Shown here: positions 53,568 through 62,967 of the stretch, piece by piece
Position numbering within the stretch: position 1 is the stretch's first letter
How the letters are laid out: the number at the start of each line of letters is the position of its first letter
DNA from: Palsa-601 sp963801185
GTDB lineage: Bacteria > Actinomycetota > Acidimicrobiia > Acidimicrobiales > Bog-793
NCBI GenBank assembly: GCA_963801185.1
Contig: CAWDDW010000001.1
Location: 496,001-560,000, forward strand
Reading direction: 5' to 3'
Length of the DNA: 64,000 nucleotides
The notes under the pieces: generated by a model
What the model saw: only the letters and a program-made list of their open reading frames with translations
What the model was told of the DNA's origin: nothing
Databases searched by the model: none
Translations under genes and position numbers: made by a program

Positions 53568-54901
53568 CCGTGTATCACCTCGGCGATGAGGTCAGGTCCT
53601 TGCGAACCCACAGCGCGGGCCCGGACGAACGGTGCCCGCTCGTTCGCAGGATCATTCGGGAGGCTCTCAAGACGCACGACGCCGTCGATCTCCGGCGCCT
53701 CGCGGTATGACCGGCCGACCCCGCCCTCTTCGACGAGGACGGTCATCTCGGTCCCCACGAGCGCTCGGCGCCGGCGAGCCGTGATCGCGTCTTGCATCTC
53801 CGAGCACTCGGCAAGACGCTCGAGAGCGAGGCTCGATGGCACGGAAAGGGACGCGTCGAGTCCTTCTGCGTAAGTTCCGGCCTCGAGCGAGAAGGTGAAG
53901 AAGCCAGCCCAGTCGAGCTGTGCCTCATCCAAGAAGCCCAGCAACGCATCATGGTCTTCCTCGGTCTCGCCCGGGTAGCCGAGGATGAAGGACGATCGAA
54001 GCACGGCTTCCGGCTGGAGGCCACGGATGCGCTCGATGCGCTCGAGGAAGCGTTCCCGGCTCCCCCAACGCCTCATCCTGCGCACGAGCGGCGCCGACAC
54101 GTGCTGTAAGGAGAGATCGAAGTAAGGCACCTCGGTCGACAAGATCGCCTCGATGAGTGGGTCGTTGAGAGACGACGGGTAGAGGTAGAGCAGGCGCACC
54201 CACGGCACGCGCTTCGCAACCGCCGACACGAGCTCCAGGATGCCGTCGGTGCGGGCAGGCCCCTCCGAAGATCGATCACGGCCATAAGAGGCCAGGTCCT
54301 GAGCGACGAGGACGACCTCGGAGACGTCCAAGGTCTCCACCTCGGCGAGGATCGAGGCGAGCTGGCGAGAGCGCTGCCGGCCACGGAACGACGGAATCGC
54401 GCAGAAGCCGCACCGCCGGTCACATCCCTCAGCGACCTTCACGTAACCCCACGGCGCCTCAGCAGGCGGCCGCGGCAACTCGAGTAGATCGAACGAGGGC
54501 ACGTCAGAGCGCGGCCGGAAAGCCACTCGAGAGGGACGCCCGTTCCCTGTGAGCTCCATCCCGAAGCCCGCCACGATGTCGATCTCAGGCATCGCCTCGG
54601 CAAGCTCGTCTCCGCTGCGTTCAGCCAGGCACCCTGTGACCGCCAGGCGGGCGCCGGGTCGGCGGGCCTCGCTCAAAGTGAGGATCGTGTCGATCGACTC
54701 CTCGCGTGCTGGCTGGATGAACGCGCAAGTGTTGACGACGATCAGGTCGGCTTCCTCGGGACCCGACGCCTCGCCGTAGCCCGACGCCGTCAGGCGACCG
54801 GCAAGCTTCGCGGAGTCGACGTCGTTCTTCGGGCAACCGAGCGTCGTGATCCAATACGACCGTTCTGACGGCGCGACAGACCCCCTGGGCACCCCTTGCA
54901 C
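53564..54901 (-). CDS. rimO: Ribosomal protein S12 methylthiotransferase RimO
   Basis: 445 aa, GTG start. The N-terminal UPF0004 domain has WITTLGCPKNDVDSAKLAG with Cys, later NTCAFIQPAREES and VTGCLAER, giving three cysteines of the auxiliary cluster. The radical-SAM motif is EGCDRRCGFCAIPSFRG (C-x3-C-x2-C). The C-terminal TRAM domain runs from about residue 375. RimO adds a methylthio group to Asp in ribosomal protein S12; RimO rather than MiaB is favoured by LGCPKN and the context with pgsA. First gene of the rimO-pgsA-cinA unit. Confidence 0.94.
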   Translation of the reverse strand: MQGVPRGSVAPSERSYWITTLGCPKNDVDSAKLAGRLTASGYGEASGPEEADLIVVNTCAFIQPAREESIDTILTLSEARRPGARLAVTGCLAERSGDELAEAMPEIDIVAGFGMELTGNGRPSRVAFRPRSDVPSFDLLELPRPPAEAPWGYVKVAEGCDRRCGFCAIPSFRGRQRSRQLASILAEVETLDVSEVVLVAQDLASYGRDRSSEGPARTDGILELVSAVAKRVPWVRLLYLYPSSLNDPLIEAILSTEVPYFDLSLQHVSAPLVRRMRRWGSRERFLERIERIRGLQPEAVLRSSFILGYPGETEEDHDALLGFLDEAQLDWAGFFTFSLEAGTYAEGLDASLSVPSSLALERLAECSEMQDAITARRRRALVGTEMTVLVEEGGVGRSYREAPEIDGVVRLESLPNDPANERAPFVRARAVGSQGPDLIAEVIHG

Positions 54902-54950
54902 TCTAGAAGGCTACCGCCGCGAGGGCGCCCCATCCCCGGACGACCGGGCG

Positions 54951-56144
54951 TCACAACGCGCGGACCGCTCCCGAAGCGATGAGCTCTTGAACGGTCGTGT
55001 CCCCGATTCCCCACTCCGCCAGCGCGTCGGCGCCGCCCTCACCGGGTCGACAGGGTGGCGACGCGATAGCCCCGGGCGTCGCCGAGAAACGAGGCGCGGG
55101 TGAGGGCTGAGTCACCCCGCCGACAGAGGTGAACGTCCGTCGCGCAACGTTGTGCGGATGATCGGCCGCCTCCGCCATCGAGAGCACCGGCGCCAGGCAC
55201 GCATCGCCGCCCTCTGCCTCGGCCAACGCGACCCACTCGTCTCGAGACTTCTGACGAAAGACCGACGCGTACCTCTCCTTCAACTTAGGCCACTGTGTTC
55301 GGTCCATTTGCGGTGGTAGCTCCGCCGGGGACAACCCCATCACCCGGCAGAGCGCTTCGTAGAATTGCGGCTCCAGCGCCCCGACCGCGATATAGCCCTT
55401 GTCCGCGCACTCATACACGTCGTAGTAAGGAGCGCCCGTGTCGAGCAGGTTGGTGCCCCGCTCCTCCCGCCACACCCCAATCGCGCGGAAGGACCACATC
55501 ATCGAGAACAGGAGGGCGGCGCCGTCGACCATGGCGGCGTCGACAACCTGTCCCTCGCCGGTTTGCGCCACGCGGAACAGCGCAGCGGCCACCCCGAGCG
55601 CGAGCAGCATGCCGCCGCCGCCGAAGTCACCGACGAGGTTGCAAGGCGGAATGGGAGCCTCGCCGGCTCGCCCGAGGCTGTCGAGCACCCCGGCTATCGA
55701 GATGTAGTCGATGTCGTGGCCGGCGTAGTCAGCGAGCGGGCCTTCCTGACCCCAGCCGGTCATGCGTCCGTAGACGAGCCGCCGGTTGCGAGCCAGGCAC
55801 TGCTCTGGCCCGAGCCCGAGTCGCTCGGTCACTCCCGGCCTGAAGCCCTCGATCAAGACGTCGGCGCGGTCCACGAGCTCGAGGAGGAGGCCGACGCCGC
55901 GAGGATCCTTCAGGTCGACCCCGACGGACCGCTTGCCACGCTGGAGTACGTCCCACGCGACACCGTCGGGCAACGAGTCGGGCACGACAGAGCTCCGCTC
56001 TATCCGCACGACGTCTGCCCCGAGATCGGCAAGGACCATCCCCGCGAACGGACAGGGCCCGATGCCCGCCAGTTCGATCACCTTCACTGACCCGAGCGGC
56101 CCGCTCCTTCGCGGGCCTCGGCTCACCTCGGCCGTCTCGCTCAC
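54951..56144 (-). CDS. CaiB/BaiF family CoA transferase (alpha-methylacyl-CoA racemase-like)
   Basis: 397 aa from GTG 56144, whose GTGA overlaps the stop of the preceding hydrolase; the frame upstream would read into that gene. Conserved blocks are VIELAGIGPCPFAGMVLADLGADVVRIE, KRSVGVDLKDPRG, DVLIEGFRPGVTERLGLGPE and MTGWGQEGPLADYAGHDIDYI. The last two bracket the active-site Asp/His positions of AMACR, making racemase activity on 2-methylacyl-CoA more likely than CoA transfer. It may act in branched fatty acid or sterol side-chain breakdown together with the coupled hydrolase. Confidence 0.88.
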   Translation of the reverse strand: MSETAEVSRGPRRSGPLGSVKVIELAGIGPCPFAGMVLADLGADVVRIERSSVVPDSLPDGVAWDVLQRGKRSVGVDLKDPRGVGLLLELVDRADVLIEGFRPGVTERLGLGPEQCLARNRRLVYGRMTGWGQEGPLADYAGHDIDYISIAGVLDSLGRAGEAPIPPCNLVGDFGGGGMLLALGVAAALFRVAQTGEGQVVDAAMVDGAALLFSMMWSFRAIGVWREERGTNLLDTGAPYYDVYECADKGYIAVGALEPQFYEALCRVMGLSPAELPPQMDRTQWPKLKERYASVFRQKSRDEWVALAEAEGGDACLAPVLSMAEAADHPHNVARRTFTSVGGVTQPSPAPRFSATPGAIASPPCRPGEGGADALAEWGIGDTTVQELIASGAVRAL

Positions 56145-57028
56145 TGGCGCGACGTACTCGCGGCCGCCTGGGTGTTCACGACGATCTCGCCCACTATCAG
56201 GTCCCACACTTCGGGTGCGGGGTGGTGACCCATCCCCTCCACGATGACCAGCCGGGCACCGGGAATGGCCGCGGCGGTGGCTTTGCCTCCGCTCACGTCG
56301 ACGAGCGGATCACGGTCTCCGTGGATGACGACAGTCGGCGCCTTGACCGAGGCGAGGGCAGGGGTGCGATCGGGCGAGCCGAGGATCGCGCCGAGCTGGC
56401 GAGCGACGCCGGAGGGCTCTTCGGCTCGATCCCACGCCAAGCCCGCGAGCTTCCGCTCGCGCTCCTCGTCGATCGGGAACTCCGGCGACCCGAGGATCCT
56501 CCATATCTCGACGGCTTGGTCCATGGCCTCTTCACGCGTTCGGGGCGCGGGCCGCAGGAGCGAGAGAGCGGCCTCGTTGTTAGGTTGGCCGACTCCTGGC
56601 GCGCCGGTAGAGGACATGATCGAGCAGAGGCTGAGAACACGATGCCCGTGATCGATGACGAGCTGTTGGGCGATCATCCCGCCCATCGAGATGCCGACGA
56701 CGTGACAGGCGGGGACGCCGATTGCACCGAGCAGCGCTTCCGCGTCGCTCGCCAGGTCGCTCAGGAGGTACGCGAGATTCGCGTCACCGCCACCGAGCAG
56801 GGCCATCAGGTCGGGGACACCAGCATCGGTGAGATGCGTGGACAAACCCACGTCCCGATTGTCGTACGCGATGACGTAGTAACCCTCGGCGACGAACCGC
56901 TCGAACCACTCGCTGCTCCACCCGACCAGCTGCATCCCGAGGCCCGCGATGAGCAGCACGGGTGGATCGGAGGCGTCCCCGTAGGTCTCGTAATAGATCT
57001 CGATCCCGTTCACAGTCGCATGTGGCAT
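56141..57028 (-). CDS. Alpha/beta hydrolase
   Basis: 295 aa from ATG 57028 (MPHATVNG); upstream frame sequence has no coding signs. It has VLLIAGLGMQLVGWSS (oxyanion region), the nucleophile elbow VGISMGGMIAQ, GDRDPLVD (acid) and MGHHPAP (His). The closest pattern is the rifampicin-/carboxylester-type hydrolases of actinobacteria that carry an NRDVGLST segment. Its stop overlaps the CoA-transferase start by 4 nt, so they are coexpressed. Substrate unknown; thioester or lactone is possible. Confidence 0.88.
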   Translation of the reverse strand: MPHATVNGIEIYYETYGDASDPPVLLIAGLGMQLVGWSSEWFERFVAEGYYVIAYDNRDVGLSTHLTDAGVPDLMALLGGGDANLAYLLSDLASDAEALLGAIGVPACHVVGISMGGMIAQQLVIDHGHRVLSLCSIMSSTGAPGVGQPNNEAALSLLRPAPRTREEAMDQAVEIWRILGSPEFPIDEERERKLAGLAWDRAEEPSGVARQLGAILGSPDRTPALASVKAPTVVIHGDRDPLVDVSGGKATAAAIPGARLVIVEGMGHHPAPEVWDLIVGEIVVNTQAAASTSRQ

Positions 57029-57198
57029 GCACGCATGCTTCCCCGCCACGAGAAGGCGTGCAACCCCACCGTCGGAACATGGATCGTCGCGTGCGAGAAT
57101 ATTCAAATGGTGGAGGCAAGGCTGTCGTCTGAATTCCGCTTCGGCAGTGCGACTGCCCCCTTCGAAGTCGAGCCCTGCTCCGATGTCAGGCTGGTGAC

Positions 57199-58254
57199 AT
57201 GAGCGAGGAGTACCCGGGTCCCTTGGAACCGGTCGTGGCATTCGCGCCGGGTCGTGTCAACCTGATCGGAGATCACACCGATTACACCGGCGGGCTCGCC
57301 ATGCCGATCGCAGTCGAGCTCGGCACGGAGATCACATATCTGGCGGAGCGTACCTCGGTGATCGTCGAGTTCAGCTCCTCGGTCGAGCCCGAGTCCGCTC
57401 GCGTCCCCATCTCGATACCCGAAGACCCCTTCGAGATAGCGATGCTGTTCCCGGAGTGGTCGCGCTACGTGGCGGGCGTCGTGGCGACCACTCGGCCACC
57501 GTGGGGCGGAAAGGGCAACATCGTGTCCGACCTGCCCATCGCTGCAGGGCTCTCGTCGAGTGCATCGCTGGAGCTGGCCACAGCGCTCGCACTCGGATAC
57601 GAGGGAGGCACGGCCGCTCTTGCCCGTCTCGGACAACGAGCCGAGCACGTCGCATGCAACGTCAAGACCGGGATCCTCGACCAGCTTGCGATCGCCTCCG
57701 CCCGGGAGGGGCACGCGATGATGCTCGACTGCAATACCTTGGAGATCCGGAACGTCGCGGTCCCCGGTGACGTCGAGATCGTCGTCGTCCACTGCGGAGT
57801 GTCCCGCAGTGTCGCCTCGAGCGCCTACGCCGAGCGCCTGGAGCAATGCCTGACGGCCGAGCGGGAGATCGGCCCGTTGCGCTCGAGCGCCCCGTGGGAG
57901 GTCGACGTCATTCGTGATCCGACCGTTCGGCGTCGCGCTCGCCACGTCGTGAGCGAGAACGCCCGGGTCCGCGCCTTCGCAGGCTCGCTCGAGCATCGCG
58001 ACGTCCAAAAGGCGGGCGAGCTGATGAACGACAGCCACCGGAGCCTCGCGATGGACTACGAGGTCTCGATACGGGAGCTCGATGACCTCGTCAGCTGGCT
58101 ACAAGGCCTCGACGGCGTCCTCGGCGCGCGAATGACAGGCGCCGGCTTCGGCGGTTGCGCAGTCGCTCTCAGCCGGCCAGGCGTGCTCGCCAGGAGACTC
58201 GGGAACCGAAGGTTCTGGATCGTCCGGGCGGGTCCGGGGGCGCACCTGCGCTGA
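57199..58254 (+). CDS. galK: Galactokinase-type GHMP kinase
   Basis: 351 aa from ATG 57199. The galactokinase signature GRVNLIGDHTDYTGG and the GHMP ATP loop LPIAAGLSSSASLELA are intact, with CNVKTGILDQLAIASA and ARMTGAGFGGCAVAL as later blocks. In the signature Glu-His is changed to Asp-His (GDHTDY instead of GEHTDY), which may shift sugar specificity. No galE or galT is nearby, so the sugar may be another hexose. It diverges from the hydrolase gene. Confidence 0.85.
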   Translation: MSEEYPGPLEPVVAFAPGRVNLIGDHTDYTGGLAMPIAVELGTEITYLAERTSVIVEFSSSVEPESARVPISIPEDPFEIAMLFPEWSRYVAGVVATTRPPWGGKGNIVSDLPIAAGLSSSASLELATALALGYEGGTAALARLGQRAEHVACNVKTGILDQLAIASAREGHAMMLDCNTLEIRNVAVPGDVEIVVVHCGVSRSVASSAYAERLEQCLTAEREIGPLRSSAPWEVDVIRDPTVRRRARHVVSENARVRAFAGSLEHRDVQKAGELMNDSHRSLAMDYEVSIRELDDLVSWLQGLDGVLGARMTGAGFGGCAVALSRPGVLARRLGNRRFWIVRAGPGAHLR

Positions 58255-58277
58255 GCCCACGGCGACGGCTGACCTTC

Positions 58278-59099
58278 TCAATCGAGCCCGAGCACCTGCT
58301 TACGCTTGCGATCAAACTCGTCGTCTGTGATGACGCCCGCCTGGTGCAAGCGCTCGAGGTCCCTCAGCTGGTCGCCGAGCGCTCCGCCGACGGGGTCTCC
58401 CACCGGGTTAGAGGCCGGCGCAGCTGGCGCCACGGGTGCTGAGGCCTGCGGGAAGGGTACGGACGGCAGCGGCGATGTCGGCGGCTCAGCTGGTTCGGGC
58501 GGTGGGCCTGCCCAGCCCCCGAAAGGTGGCTGTGAGGACGGCTGCGGCGGCGCAGTTGAGGGTGCCAATGGGGCTGACGTCGGCATCGGCTGAGCCGGGC
58601 CCGCTGCTCGCCTCCAGCCACCGCGATCGCCCGTGATGAGCTGATTGATGAGCGACTGGATCTGGGCCGGATGCCGGACGTCCGGGAACGGCTCCTGACC
58701 GCTCGCACCTGCAGACTCGATCGTGAGGCTCCCGGCTCCCGCGAGGCGCTCGACCAAGCTCTGGTGGTAGGTGACGTCCTGAACGCGATCAAGGGGGATC
58801 TCACGGCCGGTCCGGCGAACGATGCCCCACCGGTAGATCACCCGGGAGGTGGTGATAACGAGCAGGCGCGCGCGCCAGGCGACGAGCTGACCGGCGAACC
58901 AGAGCACCGCGCCAGCAGCCACCGCTGCAAACAGGTACCCGACGATGACCGGTTCGGAGCCCCACAATATGGTGATTGCCGTCCAGCCGCCGACGATTAC
59001 AAGCGTGATGAAGGCCGGCCGGACGAGGACTGACCAGTTCGGATGGGCCTCGACGACGATCTCTTCGCCTGGAGTGAGGAGCTTGCGCGGAAACGGCAC
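58278..59099 (-). CDS. PH-domain membrane protein with SHOCT tail
   Basis: 273 aa. The first half has two membrane helices (LVRPAFITLVIVGGWTAITIL; VGYLFAAVAAGAVLWF) followed by a bacterial PH/YdbS-like domain (LLVITTSRVIYRWGIVRRTGREIPLDRVQDV). A Pro/Ala-rich linker follows, and the C-terminal 35 residues form a SHOCT motif (LRDLERLHQAGVITDDEFDRKRKQVLGL). It could be a membrane-associated lipid- or protein-binding factor. Last gene of the minus-strand ddl/murF-like cluster. Confidence 0.88.
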   Translation of the reverse strand: MPFPRKLLTPGEEIVVEAHPNWSVLVRPAFITLVIVGGWTAITILWGSEPVIVGYLFAAVAAGAVLWFAGQLVAWRARLLVITTSRVIYRWGIVRRTGREIPLDRVQDVTYHQSLVERLAGAGSLTIESAGASGQEPFPDVRHPAQIQSLINQLITGDRGGWRRAAGPAQPMPTSAPLAPSTAPPQPSSQPPFGGWAGPPPEPAEPPTSPLPSVPFPQASAPVAPAAPASNPVGDPVGGALGDQLRDLERLHQAGVITDDEFDRKRKQVLGLD

Positions 59100-59123
59100 G
59101 ATCGGTTCGAGTCCTCGGAAGCC

Positions 59124-60347
59124 CTAGGCGAGCTTTCCCCCGATGGAGCCGGCGACGCGGAGCACCGAGCCGTCCGCTCCGGCGGTGGAGAACGAAGCCG
59201 CGGGCCGAGCGATGGCCTCGCCCAGAAGCTCCAGCAGCAGAGCTGGGAAAGGCAGGGGCGGGTCGATCCACAGGTGCCGGCCAAGTGAACCTGGGATCGT
59301 GTTGATCTCGTTCACGTACAGGCCCTCGCCGTCGGAGAGAAAGTCGACGCGCGCGACGCCACGCACGCTGCACAGCGTCGCGACCTCCGGCGCCAGAGTT
59401 CGGATCTCCCTCTCGAGCTCCGGGCTGATGCGGGCAGGCAGCTCGCGTGGTGCACCCGACATGCCCTCCGAGCCGACGTACTTGTCGGCATAGCCCAGGA
59501 TCTCGCCACCGGCTCGCGTCCGGAGAGGCTTCTCAACTGCCGAGAGCTGGATCTCGGGCCACATCCGCACGGCGATTTGCAGGTCGAAGAGCTCGGGCAG
59601 GTACTGCTCGAGCACGGCGCCGCGCTTCAGGTGTGGATTGACCCGGAGCCTCGCGCGCGCAGATTCCCAGTCCGCCACGACGTCGATCCCGATCGAAGAG
59701 CCGCCGAACCGGGGCTTGACGATGTACGGACCGGGGAAGCTCGGGGCTTGCGCGCCATCGAAGAGCGGCACCCGGGGCAGCATTTGAAGCCATGCCGACG
59801 CCATCAGAGCCGAGAATGCAAGCTTGTCCATCCCGATGAGCGCTCCCGCCATGGTCGGGCCCGTATAGGGGATCCCGCAGAGATCGAGCACTCCCTGCAA
59901 GGTGCCGTCCTCCCCCGGTCCACCGTGGCAGCAAATGATGACCGCGTCCAGCTCCAGAGGCTCTTCTTTGTTCCCGAACCGCCCGCTCCTCCGCGCCACG
60001 AAACCGCCGCCGGCCCCGACGCCGAGGTGCAGCGGCGTCGACCCGTTCGGTGGCCCGTTCAGGTACTCACTACCTTCCAGGCCGTTCTGAGTCTCGAACC
60101 ACTCCCCCGTCTTGGTCCAGTACAGCGAGTGGATTTGACCGACATTCGGAGCCGAGCGCAATCCTCTTGCCGCCTGCAGGCCCGTGAGGATCGATACATC
60201 ATGTTCCGGCGAAGGCCCTCCGAAGATGACGCCGACACGCGCAGGAGCACCGCCGGCCCGGAGGCTGATGGCGCCGGTGATCCCGAGTGCCCCCCGATCA
60301 TCGAACGAAAGGCCACGAAGTGACAGACGGCTCATGGCGGGCGTCAC
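59124..60347 (-). CDS. ddl: D-alanine-D-alanine ligase
   Basis: About 400 aa from GTG 60347, or 4 residues fewer from ATG 60335. ATP-grasp Ddl motifs are present: VGVIFGGPSPEHDVSILTG, CHGGPGEDGTLQGVLDLCGIPYTG, PYIVKPRFGGSSIGIDVV, and YVNEINTIPGSL with the metal ligands. It forms D-Ala-D-Ala for peptidoglycan. The N-terminal 30 residues are an extension. It lies after the MurF-like gene in the same orientation, a natural functional pair (D-Ala-D-Ala is the MurF substrate). Confidence 0.93.
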   Translation of the reverse strand: MTPAMSRLSLRGLSFDDRGALGITGAISLRAGGAPARVGVIFGGPSPEHDVSILTGLQAARGLRSAPNVGQIHSLYWTKTGEWFETQNGLEGSEYLNGPPNGSTPLHLGVGAGGGFVARRSGRFGNKEEPLELDAVIICCHGGPGEDGTLQGVLDLCGIPYTGPTMAGALIGMDKLAFSALMASAWLQMLPRVPLFDGAQAPSFPGPYIVKPRFGGSSIGIDVVADWESARARLRVNPHLKRGAVLEQYLPELFDLQIAVRMWPEIQLSAVEKPLRTRAGGEILGYADKYVGSEGMSGAPRELPARISPELEREIRTLAPEVATLCSVRGVARVDFLSDGEGLYVNEINTIPGSLGRHLWIDPPLPFPALLLELLGEAIARPAASFSTAGADGSVLRVAGSIGGKLA

Positions 60348-60436
60348 TCTAGTGCCGCAGCGGACAACGTTTGCGTGATCGGGAGACGCCTCGACTCCTG
60401 GTCAAGCCGCAAGGGGATCGGCGAGCAAGCGCGGAC

Positions 60437-61999
60437 TCACGGGAAGTGGTCAGGCAGATCGTTCTCGTAAAGCACCGCGTCACCGGGCCCGAGATTCGCC
60501 CGCACCCATTCGAGGGCCTGATCGAGACGATCAACGGTGATCACCTGCGCGCCCTCTGCGACGCGAGCCGCCCCTTCAGTGAGCGCAGACCGGTTCGTGC
60601 GGGCCACGACGAGGAGCTGGTCGGCAATCCGGGCGGCAGCCTCGCCGAGATCCGCGTTCTCCGAGTACTGGGTCTCCCCCAGCTCCACCATTCCCGGAGT
60701 GACGACTACGCGCCTGCCCGAAGGTGAGCTTTTTACCTCCTGCCGCAGCTTCGACAGCCCGATGCGCGCCCCCGTCGGGTTCGAATTGAAGGTGTCGTCG
60801 AAGACCACGTAGCCGGTCTCGGTGACGTACCGTTGCAGCCGGTTGGGCGGGATCGGGAGGTTCGCGAGGCCGGCCAGGACCTCCTCTGGCGGTATGCCGA
60901 GCTCGATTGCCACGGCAACGGCACAAGCAGCGTTGCTCGGCGCGGCGGGCTGGTCATCCGGTACCACGGCTGCCACGCCCACTCGGCGCCCGTCCAGCCG
61001 GGGCTCGAGCCCCTCACCGACCCGGAGCACCGCCACATCGGCCACGTCGTTCGAGCCTGAAGCCTCGATCACTTTCTTGCCCGCTGCCTGCAAGACGGGC
61101 GCGAGGGCGGCGAGCCGAGCGTCGTCGGCGTTCAGCACCACGACGCTCGCCGTCTCGGCGATCTCGGCTTTGGCTGCAAGCGTTCGATCGAGGCTGCGGA
61201 ATCGCTCGAGGTGCGCCGGACCGATGGCCGTGATCACCGATATCTGTGGGCGGAGCCACGAGCAGAGCGCCGCGATCTCGCCAGGTCCGTAGGTGCCCAT
61301 CTCGGCGATGAACACTTCCGTCGCCGGCCCGAGGAACTCGTTCACCGTCCGGGAGAGCCCGCCGCGGTTGTTGAAGCTCTTCGGGCTCGCAAGGGTCGTC
61401 CGGTGCGGTCCTATCAGGTGGGCGAGGTACCCCTTCACGGTCGTCTTGCCGTACGAGCCCGTGACTCCGATGACGAGTGGGTGCACACGCTGGAGGCGAT
61501 CCTTCGCCTTCTCGACGAACCCTGCCGCGGCCAGCTCCTCGAGCGGTCTTGTCACGACTAGAGCCGCGTCGACAAGGATGGGGGCGGCAATGGCCACGAG
61601 CGCCGCCGAGACGATCGCCCCTCGTATGCCGGCCCCGATCGCTCCGGCAGCTATCGCGAGCGCTTCGAGTGACCACGTCACGACCGCCGTCGTCGTGAGC
61701 CTCCGCGTCCAAGTGAGGCGGCCCGTGCGCCCCCGGAGGCCGAGACGGACCGGCGCGGCCACAGCGACGATCCCTGACACAACCCCGGCTGGCGGAACCA
61801 CTGCAGAGATGGCGGCCGCCGCGATGCCGGCGATGCCGAGTGCGAGGTTCTCCGGTGAACTGCTCCACCATCTCCAGGAGAAACGCAACCCGGACCCCGT
61901 CAAGTAGTGCTCCCGTTGGGCGACTCGCAGCCAGCGGACCGTCCCGACTGCCGCTCCGACCACAGTGAGGACGAGGACGATCGAGTCGAGGACCTTCAT
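60437..61999 (-). CDS. MurF-like Mur ligase with N-terminal membrane domain
   Basis: 520 aa. The first 170 residues contain about five hydrophobic helices (IVLVLTVVGAAVGTVRWL; ALGIAGIAAAAISAVV; ALAIAAGAIGAGIRGAIV). A Mur-ligase core follows: GVTGSYGKTTVKGYLAHL (P-loop), a carbamylated-Lys region NNRGGLSRTVNEFL, AEMGTYGPGEIAAL and TAIGPAHLERFRS, VFDDTFNSNPTGA and the C-terminal domain VVTPGMVELG. It is MurF-like rather than MurC/D/E by the SFNN and DTFNSNP motifs. A membrane-anchored MurF homologue is unusual and could act on a lipid-linked or alternative substrate. It precedes ddl. Confidence 0.85.
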   Translation of the reverse strand: MKVLDSIVLVLTVVGAAVGTVRWLRVAQREHYLTGSGLRFSWRWWSSSPENLALGIAGIAAAAISAVVPPAGVVSGIVAVAAPVRLGLRGRTGRLTWTRRLTTTAVVTWSLEALAIAAGAIGAGIRGAIVSAALVAIAAPILVDAALVVTRPLEELAAAGFVEKAKDRLQRVHPLVIGVTGSYGKTTVKGYLAHLIGPHRTTLASPKSFNNRGGLSRTVNEFLGPATEVFIAEMGTYGPGEIAALCSWLRPQISVITAIGPAHLERFRSLDRTLAAKAEIAETASVVVLNADDARLAALAPVLQAAGKKVIEASGSNDVADVAVLRVGEGLEPRLDGRRVGVAAVVPDDQPAAPSNAACAVAVAIELGIPPEEVLAGLANLPIPPNRLQRYVTETGYVVFDDTFNSNPTGARIGLSKLRQEVKSSPSGRRVVVTPGMVELGETQYSENADLGEAAARIADQLLVVARTNRSALTEGAARVAEGAQVITVDRLDQALEWVRANLGPGDAVLYENDLPDHFP

Positions 62000-62014
62000 C
62001 TATTCACCTTGGGG

Positions 62015-62902
62015 TCATCCGCCGGCCGGTGCGAGGAGCCGGTCGATCGCGCGGCGGAGGTGACCAGGGATCAGCAGAGGAGTGAGGTGGCCGATCCCCG
62101 GATGAACCGACACCGTCGAAGGTGCGCCCAAGGTCGAGGCGATCCTTCGCGCCACGGCGGGTGGGGCGGCGGTGTCGAGCTCGCCCCACACCAGCTCAAC
62201 CGGGCACATGATGGCCTTAAGGCTCGGCGTGTACGCCTCCTCGCGCTCCTCCGCGATCACCTTCACGAGTATGTCCCGCATGACACCGGTCGCGGCCCGA
62301 TAGTCGGCCGACCCATAGCGCTGCTTCATCTGCTCGAGCCGCTCTGCCCCGATGACCCCGCTCTTGGCGAGCGTGCGGGCCACCCGGTATCGGGCCGGTG
62401 GCCGCCGAGTCCGGACCGCGATGCCGGCGGCCTGCGTCGCCGGGAACAGTGGCGCACCGCTGAGTACCAGCCCGAGGACCTTGTCAGGATGCTCAGCGGC
62501 AAAGTGCACCGCCACGCGACCTCCGAACGAGTGCCCGACGACGACAACAGGTGCCGCCATGGCGTCCAACACCGCGCCGACCGCCCTGGCGTACTCGTCA
62601 GAGCCCCACACCTCGCCTGGCTCCGGCGAGGCACCGAATCCCGGTAGGTCGAGGGCGATCGCCGGCACGGGCTCGACGGGGAGCGCCGCGTCCGACGAGC
62701 TGCGAGCCGGAGCGACGACCGTCGGGTGTACCAGGGCCTGGTTGGTGGCCGTCCCCCTCGGGGGCTCTCCCCCGAGAACCTGGTCGAAGTCGCGGTGATC
62801 CCGCCGCCACCCGTGGAGCGCCAGCACGCGGGGCGGGCCGGACCCATGAACCTGGCCGAAGAGTCGGCCGCCGTCGAACGACGTCAGCACGGCGAGCACC
62901 AT
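62015..62902 (-). CDS. Alpha/beta hydrolase upstream of the MurF-like gene
   Basis: 295 aa. LALHGWRRDHRDFDQVL is the oxyanion region, LDLPGFGASPEP the second block, VVGHSFGGRVAVHFA the nucleophile elbow, LVWGELDTAAPP the acid and PGIGHLTPLLIP the His. An insert of about 35 residues (residues 45-80) rich in Pro/Ala interrupts the N-terminal half. Sixteen nt separate it from the MurF-like gene, and the whole set runs to the PH/SHOCT gene, so it is the first gene of an envelope cluster. Substrate unknown. Confidence 0.87.
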   Translation of the reverse strand: MVLAVLTSFDGGRLFGQVHGSGPPRVLALHGWRRDHRDFDQVLGGEPPRGTATNQALVHPTVVAPARSSSDAALPVEPVPAIALDLPGFGASPEPGEVWGSDEYARAVGAVLDAMAAPVVVVGHSFGGRVAVHFAAEHPDKVLGLVLSGAPLFPATQAAGIAVRTRRPPARYRVARTLAKSGVIGAERLEQMKQRYGSADYRAATGVMRDILVKVIAEEREEAYTPSLKAIMCPVELVWGELDTAAPPAVARRIASTLGAPSTVSVHPGIGHLTPLLIPGHLRRAIDRLLAPAGG

Positions 62903-62967
62903 ACCCGCCGCCCTTGCAACTGACAGCGGCGGAGCCTAGTGATACACCGGCGAGGTACCGTCGGAGC

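Noticed and set aside
57029..57198. Possible small RNA or gene in the divergent gap before galK
   Set aside because: No stable fold with terminator and no credible frame; it is probably just a two-way promoter region.
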